Shown: positions 42,102 to 51,903, numbered from the stretch's first letter. The stretch: 64,000 nucleotides of DNA from JASHPR01 sp963815375 (GCA_963815375.1 CAWFGX010000001.1:806001-870000), one strand, 5' to 3'. The notes: a model not told the origin generated them from the letters alone. Numbers and translations: made by a program.

Positions 42102-43096
42102 CGGTGTGGCCCGGCCGTGCCGGTCGCGGCCGACAGGACCTCAGGCAGGCCGAAGACAGGGAACAGCTCGGGCTGGTTGAACGAGACGATGTGCGCGATG
42201 CCCGCATCGCCGACGGTGAGCACCTGCACCGCGTGGGCGTGGTGGCGCCCGTCGGGGCCGAGCAGGTAGCACGCGAAGCCCGACTGGCTGTTGGCGGCGA
42301 TGGGGACCAGCTTGAAGTCCCCGGGCTGGCCGAGAACCTGGGTGCCGAGGAACCGTCCGATCCGGACGCGCCCGGCGAACCAGGTGAGCACCGGCGGCAT
42401 TTCGAATGTGGCGTCCTCCTGCAACAGCTGGGAGAGGGCGGACGCGTCGGCGTTCTCAAAGGCTGCCGCGTAACGGTCGAGCAGCGCGCGCTGGCTTGCC
42501 TCCGCGGGTTCGCGGATGTCTTCCTGTGCTGGCCCTGCCTGCTCGATCCGGGCGCGGGCGCGCAGCAGCAGGCCGTTGACCGCAGTCGTGGTGGTGCCGA
42601 GCAGATCGGCTACCTCGGACGCCCGCCACTGCAGGACGTCTCGCAAGATCAGGACTGCGCGCTGCCTGGCGGGCAGGTACTGACATGCGGCGATGAGGGC
42701 CAGCCGCAGGCTCGCTCGGGACACCACGACCGATGCGGGATCGGCGGGACCGGCCTGGACCAAGGCGTCGGGAATCGGCTCCAGCCACGGGACCTCGCCG
42801 CTCCCGGCGGTCAGCGGCCCGTCCGGGTTCTCGCTCGGGGCGCCGAGGCCAGATGGCAGTGGACGCCGGGCGCGGTTCTCCAGCGCCCGCAGGCACGTAT
42901 TTGTGGCGATCTTGTAAAGCCAGGTGCGCAGCGACGCGCGGCCCTCGAAATCGTCGTAAGACCGCCAGGCGCGGACCAGGGTTTCCTGCACCTGGTCCTC
43001 GGCGTCGTGGACCGAGCCGAGCATCCGGTAGCAGTGCGCCAGCAGCTCCGCCCGGAACGGGTCGGTGAGCCGCGCGAAATCCGCCGCGTCCGTCAT
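42098..43096 (-). CDS. ECF sigma factor with C-terminal SnoaL-like domain (SigG/TIGR02960 type)
   Basis: About 332 residues from the ATG at 43096. Sigma-2 (FRAELLAHCYRMLGSVHDAEDQVQETLVRAWRSYDDFEG) and sigma-4 (LPARQRAVLILRDVLQWRASEVADLLGTTTTAVNGLLLRARARI) are complete, shown here by their key segments. A SnoaL/NTF2-like domain (about 205-330) follows, as in SigG- and SigJ-type factors where it tunes activity. No anti-sigma gene is adjacent. The partner TIGR03086 gene overlaps its end. Confidence 0.9.
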   Translation of the reverse strand: MTDAADFARLTDPFRAELLAHCYRMLGSVHDAEDQVQETLVRAWRSYDDFEGRASLRTWLYKIATNTCLRALENRARRPLPSGLGAPSENPDGPLTAGSGEVPWLEPIPDALVQAGPADPASVVVSRASLRLALIAACQYLPARQRAVLILRDVLQWRASEVADLLGTTTTAVNGLLLRARARIEQAGPAQEDIREPAEASQRALLDRYAAAFENADASALSQLLQEDATFEMPPVLTWFAGRVRIGRFLGTQVLGQPGDFKLVPIAANSQSGFACYLLGPDGRHHAHAVQVLTVGDAGIAHIVSFNQPELFPVFGLPEVLSAATGTAGPHR

Positions 43097-43236
43097 CGAT
43101 GCCTCCCTGCCCAGTGCACGTACCCCATCTGGGTTGATCCGCGGCACCTCCAGAAGTCACCGGGGGACACGCGTTGATTTTGGCTCCGCACCGGGATCTA
43201 TACCGGCGAACCGATCTCCCTCCACAAGGAGCCACA

Positions 43237-43989
43237 ATGACAACTCAGCAGCTATCCGGAACGACGGCGATCGTCACCGGCGCCAGCCGTGGCTTCGGTC
43301 GCGGCGTCGCCGCTGCCCTCATCCAGGCTGGCACGCATGTCGTCGGCGTCGCCCGCGACGCCGGCGCGCTGGATGAGGTGCGCGAGCAACTCGGCCCCGC
43401 GTTCACACCGGTGGTCGGCGACGCGGCCGACCCCGTCGTGGCCGGCCAGCTGATCGACGGGTACCGCCCCCGCGCTCTGGTGCTGAACGCCGGCGCGTCC
43501 CCGCTGTCGCGACCGATCCACCGCCACACCTGGCAGACCTTCAGCCGCAACTGGGAAGTGGATGTGCAGCACGCGTTCCACTGGACCCGTGAGGCGCTGC
43601 TGGCTCCCCTGGAGCCGGGCAGCACGGTCATCGCCGTCTCCAGCGGGGCCGCGCTGCGGGGCTCGCCGATATCGGGCGGCTATGCCGGAGCCAAGGCCAC
43701 TATCCGGTTCCTCACCGGTTACGCCGCTGAGGAATCGCGCCGGGAAGGACTCGGCATCCGGTTCATCGCGGTGCTTCCCGACCTGACGCCGGAAACCGGG
43801 CTGGGCCAGCCCGCGGTCGCCGCGTACGCGGCGCGGGAAGGCGTAGATATCGCGGCCTTCCTGGCCAATCGGGGGCCTGCGCTCACCCCCGCCCGGGCAG
43901 GCGAGGAAATCGCCAGGCTCATCGCCAGCCCCGGCCACGACCAGGGCGCCTACCTGCTCGGCGCGGCCGGTCTGAGCACCGTGCCCTGA
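43237..43989 (+). CDS. Short-chain dehydrogenase/reductase
   Basis: 250 residues from an ATG with AAGGAG nine bases upstream. It is a classical SDR: cofactor site TGASRGFGRG, NAG in VLNAGASPLS, Ser in VSSGAAL and the YxxxK motif as YAGAK. Substrate unknown. It is divergent from the sigma-factor gene and could be in its regulon. Confidence 0.92.
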   Translation: MTTQQLSGTTAIVTGASRGFGRGVAAALIQAGTHVVGVARDAGALDEVREQLGPAFTPVVGDAADPVVAGQLIDGYRPRALVLNAGASPLSRPIHRHTWQTFSRNWEVDVQHAFHWTREALLAPLEPGSTVIAVSSGAALRGSPISGGYAGAKATIRFLTGYAAEESRREGLGIRFIAVLPDLTPETGLGQPAVAAYAAREGVDIAAFLANRGPALTPARAGEEIARLIASPGHDQGAYLLGAAGLSTVP

Positions 43990-44113
43990 CACGGAGCAGT
44001 CGCGCTGGCCGGGGTCGGGGCTTCATGGCCGCCCTGGATGTCGTGCGGGCGCGTTGCCCAGGGCCGCCCTGTCAGCGTGCTGAAGCAGGGGCCGAACCTG
44101 TGGGCTGGCTGAA

Positions 44114-45079
44114 TCAGAGCGCACCGACCCAGCGGTGATAGGCGTCTACGTCGACGTTGCTGCCGCACACGATCGTGACTACGTGCCGGCCGGCGAAGCG
44201 GTCCCGGTCTTCGAGGATCGCCGCGATGCCGAGCGCGGCCGACGGTTCGACGACGAGGCCAGCGTGGTCGAGGAGCATCCGCATGCCCGCGATGATCGAC
44301 GTCTCCTGAACCAGGACAGCGTCGTCAGCGACCAGGAGGAGGTCGTCCAGGACGGCCGGGATGGGACGCCGGCCGGCGACGCCGTCGGCGATGGTGCTGG
44401 TCGAGTCGGTGGTGACGACCCGCCGCTGGCGCCACGAGTGTGTCATCGCCGGCGCGCCCAGCGGCTGGACGCAGATCACCTCGACTTCGGGCGCCTGAGC
44501 CTTCAGCACGTGACCGACACCGGTGGCCAGCGCCCCGCCACCCAGGGCAATAAGGACGGCGTCGAACGACGGCACGGTGTCCACCAGTTCCAGGCCGATG
44601 GTCGCCGCGCCCTCGCAGGTCTCGATGTCCAGGCTGTCTTCGACCAGCCGGATGCCGTGGTGCCGGGCCAGGGCCGCCGCCCGGTCGCGGGCCATGTCGA
44701 AGTCGCCGTCCACCAGCTCCAGCCTGGCGTCCAGCGCGCGGATGCGATCAAGCTTGGCCGCAGGCGCAAAGCGGGATGCCACGACGGTGACGTCGAGCCC
44801 ACGGCCCCGGCCGGACCAGGCCAGGGCCTGGCCAAGGTTGCCCGCGCTGGCGCACACCACGGCTCGCGAGCCATTGCCTTCGAGCAGGCTCGCGACGACC
44901 TCGGTGCCGCGGGCCTTGAAGCTGCGGACCGGGTTCGCCGTTTCGAGCTTGATGCTCACTGTGCACCCGAGGCCGGGCTGCAGCGCATCGCAGCGGTACA
45001 GCGGAGTGTCGAGAAAGACCGGGTCGATTACCTGGCGAGTCGCCCGGATCCGGGCAGTGTCGAGCCGCGTCTTGTACAC
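44114..45079 (-). CDS. PLP-dependent threonine dehydratase-like lyase (fold type II)
   Basis: About 321 residues from a GTG at 45079. Fold type II PLP enzyme: Schiff-base lysine in SFKARG, phosphate-binding glycine loop ALGGGALATG, substrate-loop SAGNLGQALAW, and a C-terminal VCGSNVD. It lacks the ACT regulatory domain of biosynthetic IlvA, so it is a catabolic-type Thr/Ser dehydratase or a racemase. Confidence 0.88.
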   Translation of the reverse strand: MYKTRLDTARIRATRQVIDPVFLDTPLYRCDALQPGLGCTVSIKLETANPVRSFKARGTEVVASLLEGNGSRAVVCASAGNLGQALAWSGRGRGLDVTVVASRFAPAAKLDRIRALDARLELVDGDFDMARDRAAALARHHGIRLVEDSLDIETCEGAATIGLELVDTVPSFDAVLIALGGGALATGVGHVLKAQAPEVEVICVQPLGAPAMTHSWRQRRVVTTDSTSTIADGVAGRRPIPAVLDDLLLVADDAVLVQETSIIAGMRMLLDHAGLVVEPSAALGIAAILEDRDRFAGRHVVTIVCGSNVDVDAYHRWVGAL

Positions 45080-45248
45080 GGCGCAGCAGCCTAGCGCCGC
45101 CGACGCTGTTCTATTTAGGTGAACGCCCGGCGACCGCACTGGGCGGTGAGTCTGCACTGGCGTAAAGCCAGGGCTGTGCGATTGTAGTGCTAGAGGGCGA
45201 GGTTATACGGCCGCCTGCGCGGGGAGTGGAGCTGCAAAGGGGGAATTC

Positions 45249-45842
45249 GTGAGTTTCTTTGTTGAAGGGGATTATTTCGAGGTATGCAACTGCGATGTCA
45301 GCTGCAACTGCGTGTGGCTGGGGGCCGCCACGCACGACAACTGTGACGTCTTGCTTGCCTGGCACGTCACGAGCGGCAGCAAGGACGGCGTCGACCTGTC
45401 GGATCTCAACGCTGTGATGGCGGTGCACTCGCCAAAGCAGATGACTGACGGCGGCTGGAAGGTGGCGCTGTATCTGGACGACCGCGCTTCCGCTGAGCAG
45501 TCCGAGGCTCTGGGCGCGGTCTTTTCCGGGGGTGCTGGTGGCTACCTGGCCGGGCTGGGCCCGCTGATCGGCGAGATCGCCGGGGTGCAGCCGGCCGCGA
45601 TTACGTTCACGAAGTCGGACGGCTCGCTGCACGCTGAGGTAGCCGGTGCTCTTTCGATGAGCGGTGACCAGCTCATCGGGATGGATGGCCAGGAGCCGGC
45701 GGTGATCGCCAACGCGCCGTTCGGCGCTGTCCCGCAGCCCGTCCGGCAGGCCAGGTCGAAAGACGTGAGCTATCACGGCCACTGGAACGCCGATTTCACG
45801 GGGACGAACAGCTTCGTCACCGATTTCCGGTACGAAGGCTGA
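45249..45842 (+). CDS. DUF1326 protein with Cys-rich N-terminus
   Basis: 197 residues starting at a GTG with AAAGGGGGA upstream. The N-terminus YFEVCNCDVSCNCVW gives four cysteines in a CxCxxxCxC pattern, a likely metal site of DUF1326. The remainder is a beta-rich barrel. The family frequently neighbours DUF2182 genes, as here, and the next two genes encode a DUF2182 protein and a copper-binding protein, which points to a metal-handling role. No enzyme activity is known. Confidence 0.9.
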   Translation: MSFFVEGDYFEVCNCDVSCNCVWLGAATHDNCDVLLAWHVTSGSKDGVDLSDLNAVMAVHSPKQMTDGGWKVALYLDDRASAEQSEALGAVFSGGAGGYLAGLGPLIGEIAGVQPAAITFTKSDGSLHAEVAGALSMSGDQLIGMDGQEPAVIANAPFGAVPQPVRQARSKDVSYHGHWNADFTGTNSFVTDFRYEG

Positions 45843-45851
45843 CCGGAGGCC

Positions 45852-46661
45852 GTGGTGGCTGACCGCGCCGGTCCTGCCGCTGTTGGGCAGTCTGTCCGGG
45901 GCCTCCCGCCGCGTCAGCTGGCGGTGCCGTGGCTCGCGGTCGCGGGGTTCGCGGCTGTGGCGTGGTCGGTCACCGTCGTGCTGGCTCAGAGGATGGGCAA
46001 CGGGCCCGGGACCATGGGCTTGGCACTGGCGCCGTTCCTTGGGTTCTGGGTTCTGATGATGGCGGCGATGATGCTGCCGTCGGTCGCGCCGGTCGCGGTG
46101 CTGTGGGCCCGTTTGATCAGCGGTGCTTCCGTCGGTGCCGGACGCGTCGTGCGAATGACCATGTTCCTGACCGGTTACCTGCTGACCTGGGCCGCGGTCG
46201 GCGTGGTTGCTTTCGCGGCCCTTGCCGGGACCGGGCGGCTGCTGATGGCGTCCCCGGTGGCTGCGAAGTGGCTCGGAGTGGCGATCCTCATGACCGCGGG
46301 CGTCTACCAGCTCACCCCCTGGAAGGACTGGTGCCTGCGCCGTTGCCGTTCACCGATCGGCGCGCTGATGTTCTACCTCGGCTTCAAGGGCCGCAGCCGT
46401 GATGTCCGGGTCGGCCTGCATCACGGAGCCACGTGCGCTGGGTGCTGCTGGGGCCTGATGATCGTGCTGATCGCTGTTGGCGTGATGAACCTGGCAGTCA
46501 TGGCAGCGCTGGCGGTGGTCATTCTTGCTGAGAAGCTGTGGCGTTACGGGAAGCCGTTCGGGCAGGCCGTCGGGGTGGTGCTGGTGGCCGTCGGCATCCT
46601 GGCGATCTGGTTCCCGTGGCTGCTTCCTGGCCTGCACGTCGCCACGATGCCGGCGATGTAG
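45852..46661 (+). CDS. DUF2182 integral membrane protein
   Basis: 269 residues, GTG start ten bases after the DUF1326 stop with GGAGG between. Seven or so membrane helices and the conserved HHGATCAGCCWGLM segment, in which His and three Cys could bind metal, plus VMNLAVMAALAVVILAEKLW at the end of the family domain. DUF2182 proteins are described as predicted metal-binding membrane proteins. The pairing with DUF1326 is conserved widely. Confidence 0.9.
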   Translation: MVADRAGPAAVGQSVRGLPPRQLAVPWLAVAGFAAVAWSVTVVLAQRMGNGPGTMGLALAPFLGFWVLMMAAMMLPSVAPVAVLWARLISGASVGAGRVVRMTMFLTGYLLTWAAVGVVAFAALAGTGRLLMASPVAAKWLGVAILMTAGVYQLTPWKDWCLRRCRSPIGALMFYLGFKGRSRDVRVGLHHGATCAGCCWGLMIVLIAVGVMNLAVMAALAVVILAEKLWRYGKPFGQAVGVVLVAVGILAIWFPWLLPGLHVATMPAM

Positions 46662-46703
46662 GACAGACGATTGACCTAATGCACTGCCGGGAAAGGAGGG
46701 GCC

Positions 46704-47108
46704 ATGAGCTACGCAAGGCAGTTGCTGGACACCTACCCAGACCCCGTCAGCGTCGACGCCGGTGTGCTAACCGCCGCCATCGACGCGCTCAGCGACTGCA
46801 CGCAGGCATGTATCGCCGACATCGATGCCGACCTGAGCGAGCAGAACGTGGCCGAGATGGTCACGTGCATCCGGCTGTGCCTCGACTGCGCCGATGTCTG
46901 CACCGCCACCATCGGCCTGACAAGCCGCCAGGCGTCCTATGACGTCAGCGTCGCCAGGCCGCTGCTGGAGGCCTGTGTGGCCATCTGCAAGAGCTGCGGC
47001 GACGAGTGCGCCCAGCATGCCATGCACCATGAGCACTGCCGGGTCTGCGAGCAGGCCTGCCGGCGCTGCGAGCAAGCCTGCCGGGAACTCCTGAACGCCA
47101 TGAAGTAG
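46704..47108 (+). CDS. Cys-rich four-helix copper-binding protein (Csp/DUF326-like)
   Basis: 134 residues with an AAGGAGG ribosome site. About 16 cysteines lie in helical positions (CTQACIAD, CIRLCLDCADVC, CVAICKSCGDEC, CRVCEQACRRCEQAC) with several His, the layout of copper-storage proteins whose four-helix bundle is lined with Cys thiolates. No signal peptide, so cytosolic. With DUF1326 and DUF2182 it forms a compact metal locus. Confidence 0.93.
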   Translation: MSYARQLLDTYPDPVSVDAGVLTAAIDALSDCTQACIADIDADLSEQNVAEMVTCIRLCLDCADVCTATIGLTSRQASYDVSVARPLLEACVAICKSCGDECAQHAMHHEHCRVCEQACRRCEQACRELLNAMK

Positions 47109-47195
47109 GAGATCAGGAGCACAAATCAGCCTGATCTGCCAGACATCTCTGTTTAGCCTTCTGCTGTCTTTACGCTATTGGGTGACGGGAGGCGG

Positions 47196-48467
47196 ATGAC
47201 CGGGCAGGGGACGAACTGGGCGGGCAACGTCACGTTCGGCGCGCAGCGCTTCCACCGGCCGGCCTCCGTGCCGGAACTGCAGCAGATCGTCGCCCGCAGC
47301 ACCCACGCCCGCGCTCTCGGCACCGGCCACGCGTTCAACGACCTGGCGGACACCGACGGCGACCTGATAGAGGTCGCGGGCCTGCCGCGGGTGATCGAGA
47401 TCGACGCGGTGAACGACGCGGTCACAGCCAGCGCGGGGATCAGTTACGGCGAGCTGGCAACGGCACTGAACCGGGCCGGCCGGGCCCTGCCGAACCTGGC
47501 GTCGCTGCCCCACATCTCGGTCGCCGGGGCGTGCGCCACTGGGACGCACGGCTCCGGCGACATTAACGGCGGCCTCGCCACAGCGATGTCAGCGATCGAA
47601 ATGGTCACAGCCGACGGTGATCTGGTGACCGTCAGCCGTCATACCGACCCAGCACGGTTCCCCGGGATGGTCGTGGCCCTCGGGTCGCTGGGCATCGTGA
47701 CCACGGTGACACTCGACACCGTTCAGACATTCGATATTCGTCAGTATGTGTACGAGGATCTGCCTTACGAGCAGGTCGCCGCGCACTTTGGCGAGATCAT
47801 GTCGGCGGCGTACAGCGTGAGCCTGTTCACCGACTGGCGCGGCCCCCGGATAAGCCAAGCGTGGCTCAAACGCCGCGCGGACGCTGTGAGCCCGCCTCTC
47901 CCGAAGCCCGCGTGGATGGGCGCCCGCCTGGCGGATGGCCCGCGCAACCCTCTACCGGGCATGTCACCTGCCAACTGCACCGGGCAGCTGGGCGTGCGTG
48001 GGCCCTGGCACGAGCGCCTGCCGCACTTCGGGCTCGAGTTCATCCCCAGCTCAGGAGATGAGCTGCAGTCCGAGTTCCTGCTGCCGCGGGCGCACGCGGC
48101 CAGGGCGCTGCTGGGGCTGGACCAGATCGCCAGCCAGCTTGCCCCCGTGACGCAGATTTCCGAGATCCGCACGGTCGCAGCCGACGACCTGTGGCTGAGC
48201 CCGGCCTACCTGCAGGATACGGTCGCGTTCCACTTCACCTGGGTCAATGACTGGGCAGCGGTCGCGCCGGTCCTCGCGCAGGTCGAGCAGTGCCTGACAC
48301 CCCTGCATGCCCGGCCGCACTGGGGCAAGCTGTTCGGGACCAGCCCCGAGGTACTGCGCAAGCTCTACCCGCGTCTGGCTGACTTCCGCCGGCTGATGCG
48401 TGAGTACGACCCGTCCGGTACGTTCCGCAACGATTTCCTGGACCGCTATCTCGCGATCGGCCGGTAG
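47196..48467 (+). CDS. Alditol/xylitol oxidase (FAD-dependent, AldO-like)
   Basis: 423 residues from an ATG with GGGAGG upstream. It shows the PCMH-type FAD domain (ARALGTGHAFNDLADTDG, where the His is expected to bind FAD covalently; SVAGACATGTHGSG) and the ALO C-terminal domain (HWGKLF, LRKLYPRLADFRRL). AldO oxidises terminal hydroxyls of polyols with O2, giving an aldose and H2O2. Length is normal. It stands alone, without a sugar-transport operon. Confidence 0.9.
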   Translation: MTGQGTNWAGNVTFGAQRFHRPASVPELQQIVARSTHARALGTGHAFNDLADTDGDLIEVAGLPRVIEIDAVNDAVTASAGISYGELATALNRAGRALPNLASLPHISVAGACATGTHGSGDINGGLATAMSAIEMVTADGDLVTVSRHTDPARFPGMVVALGSLGIVTTVTLDTVQTFDIRQYVYEDLPYEQVAAHFGEIMSAAYSVSLFTDWRGPRISQAWLKRRADAVSPPLPKPAWMGARLADGPRNPLPGMSPANCTGQLGVRGPWHERLPHFGLEFIPSSGDELQSEFLLPRAHAARALLGLDQIASQLAPVTQISEIRTVAADDLWLSPAYLQDTVAFHFTWVNDWAAVAPVLAQVEQCLTPLHARPHWGKLFGTSPEVLRKLYPRLADFRRLMREYDPSGTFRNDFLDRYLAIGR

Positions 48468-48576
48468 CCCTCGCATCGGCCGGCCCCAGGCGCACCCACA
48501 CCGGCGTCAGCCCCTGCCGACAGGGCTGCCAGGATGGGCTTTTACCTGGCAGGCGGGCGGAAACGGCAGGGCGGGC

Positions 48577-49941
48577 ATGGATCTGCGGCAGTGGGTGAGC
48601 CGCGGCATTGACGCGGTGCAGGAGTGGCAGACGGGGTTCGGCCCGTTCGAGCCGCATGCGTCGCTGCAGGTCAGCGACGAGGCCTTCGCCGCCGCGTTCG
48701 CTGACTTCGCCGCCAGGCTGGGCGACAACTATCCGTTCTTCCACCCGTCCTATGCCGGACAGATGCTCAAGCCGCCGCACCCAGCCGCGGTGGCCGGCTA
48801 CCTCACCGCGATGCTGATCAACCCGAACAACCACGCGCTCGACGGCGGGCCAGCCACGGCGCGGATGGAGAAGGAGGCGGTAGCGCAGCTTGCCGCGATG
48901 CTGGGGCTGGACACCCACCTTGGCCACCTGACGACGAGCGGCACGATCGCGAACCTGGAGGCGCTGTGGGTCGCCCGCGAGCTGCAGCCGGGCCGGGTCA
49001 TCGCCTACAGCGCCGAGGCACACTACACCCATGCCCGGATGTGCGGCGTGCTCGGCGTCGAGGGCATCCCGGTGCCCGTGGACGCGGCCGGGCGGATGGA
49101 CGTGCAAGCCCTCGACGACCTGCTCGCGGGCGGGCGGGTCGGGACCGTGGTCGCGACCGCCGGAACTACCGGCCTCGGCGCCATCGACCCCGTGCACGAG
49201 ATACTGCCGGTCGCGCGCGACCGCGGGGTGCGGGTGCACGTCGACGCCGCCTACGGCGGGTTCTTCACGCTGCTGGCGGGCCTTGAGAAACCGGAGGGCC
49301 TGAACGCTGCCCCGTGGCGGGCCATCGGACAATGCGACTCCGTCGTGGTGGACCCGCACAAGCACGGGCTGCAGCCGTACGGATGCGGCGCCGTCCTGTT
49401 CAAGGATCCTGGCGTGGGACGGCTGTACCTGCACGACTCGCCGTACACATATTTCATCTCCGGTGACCTGCACCTGGGCGAGATCAGCCTGGAGTGCTCA
49501 AGGGCCGGCGCCGCGGCCGCTGCCCTGTGGCTGACGTTCCGGCTACTGCCGCCCGAGCCGGATGGGCTGGGCCGGGTGCTGGCGGCGGGCCGCGGTGCGG
49601 CGCTGGACTGGGCGCGGCTGCTGGCGGAATCCGGCGCGCTGGAGCTGTATCAGGCTCCGGAGCTGGACATTGTGTGCTACTTCCCGGTGACGCGCCGATC
49701 GAGCCTGTCAGCGATCGACGAGGCCTCGGAGCGGATGCTGGCCGCGGGCATGGCCGTCGAGGCTGAGCCGGTGTTCCTGAGCACGCTGCGGGTCACAGCG
49801 GACGCGATGGCGCGCCGCCACCCTGGGGTCACCGCCGACCGGGATGGCGCGAGGATCCTGCGCAGCGTGCTGATGAAGCCCGAGCAGGAGAACTACGTGG
49901 CGCGGCTGCATTCGCGTGTCGAGCGGCTCGCCGGCCGCTGA
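48577..49941 (+). CDS. Pyridoxal-dependent decarboxylase-family protein (group II)
   Basis: 454 residues from an ATG at 48577. Fold type I PLP enzyme: cofactor stacking region TTSGTIANLEAL, Asp-Ala-x-x-Gly (HVDAAYGGFF) and the Schiff-base lysine in VDPHKHGLQPYGCG. These are hallmarks of glutamate/aromatic-amino-acid decarboxylases. The substrate cannot be read from sequence. A small stem-loop follows the stop. Confidence 0.9.
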   Translation: MDLRQWVSRGIDAVQEWQTGFGPFEPHASLQVSDEAFAAAFADFAARLGDNYPFFHPSYAGQMLKPPHPAAVAGYLTAMLINPNNHALDGGPATARMEKEAVAQLAAMLGLDTHLGHLTTSGTIANLEALWVARELQPGRVIAYSAEAHYTHARMCGVLGVEGIPVPVDAAGRMDVQALDDLLAGGRVGTVVATAGTTGLGAIDPVHEILPVARDRGVRVHVDAAYGGFFTLLAGLEKPEGLNAAPWRAIGQCDSVVVDPHKHGLQPYGCGAVLFKDPGVGRLYLHDSPYTYFISGDLHLGEISLECSRAGAAAAALWLTFRLLPPEPDGLGRVLAAGRGAALDWARLLAESGALELYQAPELDIVCYFPVTRRSSLSAIDEASERMLAAGMAVEAEPVFLSTLRVTADAMARRHPGVTADRDGARILRSVLMKPEQENYVARLHSRVERLAGR

Positions 49942-49964
49942 CAGACCGCCCTTTCCCGGGTCTG
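49942..49964 (+). terminator. Small stem-loop after the decarboxylase gene
   Basis: CAGACC (49942-49947) pairs with GGTCTG (49959-49964) across an 11-nt loop right after the stop codon. It is a modest six-base stem and a candidate terminator only. Confidence 0.35.
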
Positions 49965-50048
49965 GCATGCAGGTGTCCGTATGTCCGGGCTCGCCGGAAG
50001 TTGTGCCATGATTGCGCGCGGATTACGCGATGCCGGGACGGAGCCGCA

Positions 50049-50981
50049 ATGTGGGATACGACCTTGCGCGTGGAGCACGAGCTGCCGGTTGATGCTGTCC
50101 CGGAGCAGGTATGGGCGCTGGCGCGAAGCCCGGCGGCACTGTCGGTGATGCCAGACCGGTTCGTACTGGACGTGCCCGCTGATGTGGCGGGAACTGACCG
50201 GCTTTGCTGTCTGCTCACCAATGGCCAAAATGTGACCGCCACCCTGCACGATGTCCGGCAGGAAACTGCAGGCCAGATGATCTGCTGGCAGTCACGCAGC
50301 ACGGAGCCAGCGGGGAAGCAGACCGTCACCTTAACTGTCCTTCCGCGGCCGCGCGGGTCCATGCTGCGCCTGTCAATCAGCGATGTCGTCCCCGGGCTTC
50401 ACGCGATCTCACGCGAGGCGGACTGGCAGACCCAGGTCAGGGCATGGGCTGATTCCCTCCGGGACATCGCCGAGGGCCGGGCACCGTGGCCCTTGCCAAA
50501 GATACCGCTGGGAATGCACGTGAAATGTGCAGTGTCCTGGCCATTGAAGAATCCGGTGCAGGTATCGGCCACCGCCGTGATTCATGCGCCCACTGCTGCC
50601 GTGTGGGAAGCAGTAGTAGCACCGGAATCCGTGCGCCTCATGGATCCGGGCAGGGTGGTATATGCGGGCCACGTGCCGGGGACGCCGGAGCGGAAGGCGG
50701 GGTATATGCAGTACGTCGTATACCGCCATCCGGATGAGCGTTTCACCGCGAGCGTGAGCGTCCTCATGGAGCTTGCTGAGGGTGTCAGCGCGGTTAGCCA
50801 GAATATCGCGCCGCCGCACGTTAAGATCGGTCACCTCGTCAGGCCAGTCGCTGACGGGACTCGCCTGGAACTGAAATGCTGGTGGTCCGGCCCCGCACGG
50901 CAGGAGGTGGCGGACGATGCCGCCAGGCAATTGCAAGAAGCGGTGGACGGCTATAAAGCAGTAATCGAAAAGCCAGCCTGA
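50049..50981 (+). CDS. Protein with two SRPBCC (START-like) domains
   Basis: 310 residues. The N-terminal half (residues 1-150, EHELPVDAVPEQVWALARSP...) and C-terminal half (about 165-310, ATAVIHAPTAAVWEAVVAPES...) both start with the strand-helix entry of the SRPBCC fold, a cavity that binds hydrophobic ligands. No catalytic motif is recognised. Its codon use is somewhat more AT-rich than its neighbours. It converges with the phosphotransferase gene. Confidence 0.78.
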   Translation: MWDTTLRVEHELPVDAVPEQVWALARSPAALSVMPDRFVLDVPADVAGTDRLCCLLTNGQNVTATLHDVRQETAGQMICWQSRSTEPAGKQTVTLTVLPRPRGSMLRLSISDVVPGLHAISREADWQTQVRAWADSLRDIAEGRAPWPLPKIPLGMHVKCAVSWPLKNPVQVSATAVIHAPTAAVWEAVVAPESVRLMDPGRVVYAGHVPGTPERKAGYMQYVVYRHPDERFTASVSVLMELAEGVSAVSQNIAPPHVKIGHLVRPVADGTRLELKCWWSGPARQEVADDAARQLQEAVDGYKAVIEKPA

Positions 50982-50994
50982 GCCGTTTCCTGGC

Positions 50995-51903
50995 TTATCT
51001 GGCGACGTGATCGGCGGCGGTCAGCATCTCGCGGCCGACAGGCTGAAGCCCGATCTTGGTCAGCAAGAGCCCTGTCGCTACCCGTTCCACTACACCCCAT
51101 TGCCAGATGGCGGTGGCGTCGAGGTTGCAGCGCGCCGCCAGCCAGCGCGCCCGCTCGTGCGGATCGCCCCGCAAAAGTTCGATGGGGTCCTCGCGCATAA
51201 GGATTCCCATGTCGTACTCGGCTTCGGCCAGCAGGCCATCGGGATCAACGAGCTTGAATCCGCTGCCGGCCTGGAGTGCGTTCCATTGGTGCACGTCACC
51301 ATGTACCAGGACGGCTCGCCCATCGTCATGCGCCTGTGTGCGTTGGGCCGCACATGCCAGTGCGTAGTCGATCGCCCGTTCCGAGCAGGGATGGCCGAGT
51401 TCTTCCCAGGTCGCTGTGAGGAAACCGGACAGCTGCCGGCCCTTGTCGGCCCCGGTGGGCAGGCAGCACCCGGCAGCCGGGCGCCATACTTTCGCCGCCG
51501 CTGAGCAGAGGATCTCGTGCCGCTGGGCAATGGGGAGCCTGAGCTGATACAGCGAGCGGCCCAGCCGTTCGAGCAGCAGCGCTCCGCGCGCCGTATCGGC
51601 CCGCAGCAGCCGGGCGCACCCGTCACCGCGGGCCAGCCGCAAGGCCGTGATCTCCCTCTTGGCATGGTCACCTGGGCGCGGGATGTGCAGCTTCAGCACA
51701 GCGGGCGTCCCGTCACTGACCGTGGCCTCGGCGACGAACGCCTCGGTCGAGTCGTCATAGGGCGCGCCGATGGTGATCGACCACTCCCGCTCCAGGTCTG
51801 CGGCAAGTTCCGGGAGGTCGCAGATCCACTGTGCGGCTCCCGCCGCCAGCGCGTTGTTACGCACCACCGCAGGGATTGCGCATGGTGCGCCGGGCCTGCT
51901 CAC
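50995..51903 (-). CDS. Streptomycin 6-kinase-like phosphotransferase (APH(6) family)
   Basis: 302 residues from a GTG at 51903. It has the APH fold with the ATP-lobe lysine in AVLKLHIPRPGDHAKRE, the catalytic loop VLVHGDVHQWNAL and the metal-binding LVDPDGLLAEAEYDMGILMRED. That DPDG...AEYD pattern is characteristic of the APH(6)/streptomycin-kinase family. A role in resistance or self-protection is possible, but no streptomycin cluster is nearby, and environmental homologues often act on other compounds. Confidence 0.85.
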   Translation of the reverse strand: MSRPGAPCAIPAVVRNNALAAGAAQWICDLPELAADLEREWSITIGAPYDDSTEAFVAEATVSDGTPAVLKLHIPRPGDHAKREITALRLARGDGCARLLRADTARGALLLERLGRSLYQLRLPIAQRHEILCSAAAKVWRPAAGCCLPTGADKGRQLSGFLTATWEELGHPCSERAIDYALACAAQRTQAHDDGRAVLVHGDVHQWNALQAGSGFKLVDPDGLLAEAEYDMGILMREDPIELLRGDPHERARWLAARCNLDATAIWQWGVVERVATGLLLTKIGLQPVGREMLTAADHVAR

